From Apteryx mantelli (lineage: Eukaryota > Chordata > Aves > Apterygiformes > Apterygidae): DNA of 64,000 nt. The notes beneath the pieces were generated by a model, which made no database searches, was not told the origin of the DNA, and saw only the letters and a program-made list of their open reading frames with translations. This document shows, piece after piece, positions 56,655-64,000 of this stretch (the stretch's first letter is position 1; every line of letters starts with the position of its first letter). Both the position numbers and the translations under genes were made by a program. Location: contig NC_090016.1 in NCBI RefSeq assembly GCF_036417845.1, forward strand, positions 186,001-250,000. The letters run 5' to 3'.

Positions 56655-57205
56655 ACCGGGGTGGGACTGGGGGGGACTGGGAGGGTCTGTGGGGCACTGG
56701 GAAGGAACGGGGAGGGTCTGCAGGGGTAACTGGGAGGGACTGGGAGATACTGGGTGGATCTATGGGGGAACTGGGAGGTACTGGGAGGATCTACAGGGGA
56801 CCTGGGAGGGACCAGGAAGGACTGGGAGGGTCTACGGGGAAACTGGGCACAGACTGGGAGAGTGTGCAGGGACTGGGAGGGTCTACAGGGGAACTGGGAG
56901 GGACTGGGAGGGTCTCTGAGGGACTGGAAGGCAGTGGAGAGTAGCAGGGAGGGACTGGGGAGACTGGGAGAGTCTATGGGGAAACTGGGAGTCAGTGGGA
57001 GTATGGGGGGGGGGAGCCGGGAGGATCTGTGGGGAAACTGGGAAGGGGAACTGGAAAAAGAGCTGGGGAAACTATGGGGAGGAACTGGGATGTGGTGGGA
57101 GGAGTATTGGGGCATACTGGGGAGCACTGGGGGGGTACTGGGGGGGTACTGGGACATACTGGGAGGGCACGGAAGGGGGGTGAACGCGGACTCACATGTC
57201 GCCCC
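56655..57205. repeat. GGGACTGGGAGGGTCTACAGGGGAACT array, myosin 5' introns
   Basis: ACTGGGAGG-rich short units in the first 5' UTR intron. A similar GGAACTGGGGGGC patch continues in the second (57262-57540). Confidence 0.88.
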
Positions 57206-57574
57206 CCAGCCCAGGAGCAGAGACCCGTCGTCAGCATCGTCCCCCGAGCCAGCAGCTAGAGGTGAGGCTGGGCCCCGGGAGGAACTGGGGGGTGCTGGGA
57301 GGAACTGGGGGGCCCCAGGAGGAACTGGGGGGCACTGGGAGGACCTGGGGAACCCCAGGAGGAACTGGGGGGCCCTGGGAGGACCTGGGGTGGGGGAACG
57401 GGGAACATGGGTGGGGGAATGGAAGGAACCGAGCTGGGGAAGCGGCAGGGGGGAACTGGGGAAACTGGGAGACGCGGTGCCGGGGGAACTGGGGGAACTG
57501 GGGCAGGGGGCCGCGGGGGTTCCCGGGAGGGCGCTGAGCTCCCACCGCCGCCCGCCCGCCCGCCCAGCGCCGCC

Positions 57575-64000
<6,426 letters not shown>

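Overview
The window looks like part of a very GC-rich bird microchromosome (a dot-type chromosome; another sauropsid cannot be excluded). It holds vertebrate genes with canonical GT-AG introns. Their order resembles human 14q11.2-q12 (TGM1, RABGGTA, NOP9, PCK2, cardiac myosin). Almost every intron and spacer is filled with its own tandem repeat. I saw no prokaryotic features, no RNA genes, and no recognisable retroviral, LINE or SINE copy.

Layout. 1-560 is a CpG island rich in CRE sites, probably the promoter of a gene lying to the left (TINF2 by human order, which is inference). 575-16684 is TGM1 (keratinocyte transglutaminase) on the minus strand, with 14 coding exons that sum to an intact 805-residue protein. 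16.7-22.1 kb is repeat-filled spacer with possible TGM1 5' exons and promoter. 22132-38342 is RABGGTA (Rab geranylgeranyltransferase alpha) on the minus strand: 16 coding exons, about 574 residues, and one apparent one-base frame discrepancy. 38343-38731 is a compact bidirectional promoter carrying ZNF143-like motifs. 38732-41817 holds the first two exons of NOP9 on the plus strand; the rest falls at or beyond a 200-N assembly gap (42196-42395). 43287-51269 is PCK2 (mitochondrial PEP carboxykinase) on the minus strand: 10 exons, with many one-base frame discrepancies confined to 43.5-49.2 kb. 51.3-52.6 kb is CpG-island promoter territory with an ATF4-type element and a cluster of NRF1 palindromes. 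54.4-56.6 kb has SOX-like, MEF2-like and CArG motifs upstream of a cardiac/slow myosin heavy chain gene (MYH6/MYH7 type). That gene runs from about 56.6 kb off the right edge in the middle of exon 15.

The unusual biology is the repeat landscape. A dispersed unit with core CCCAGGCGTCCGGG occurs in both orientations in TGM1 and RABGGTA introns, forming long inverted arms around exons, and one unit lies inside a RABGGTA coding exon. A CCCAGT array supplies the C-terminal tail and stop codon of TGM1. Other arrays consist of transcription-factor-like motifs: DR1 nuclear-receptor sites, POU octamers with KLF-like boxes, and ZNF143-like sites. In PCK2 the end of one exon, including its splice donor, has been copied several times into the adjacent intron array. 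The genes are functionally unrelated: epidermal cross-linking, Rab prenylation, ribosome biogenesis, mitochondrial PEP synthesis and muscle contraction.
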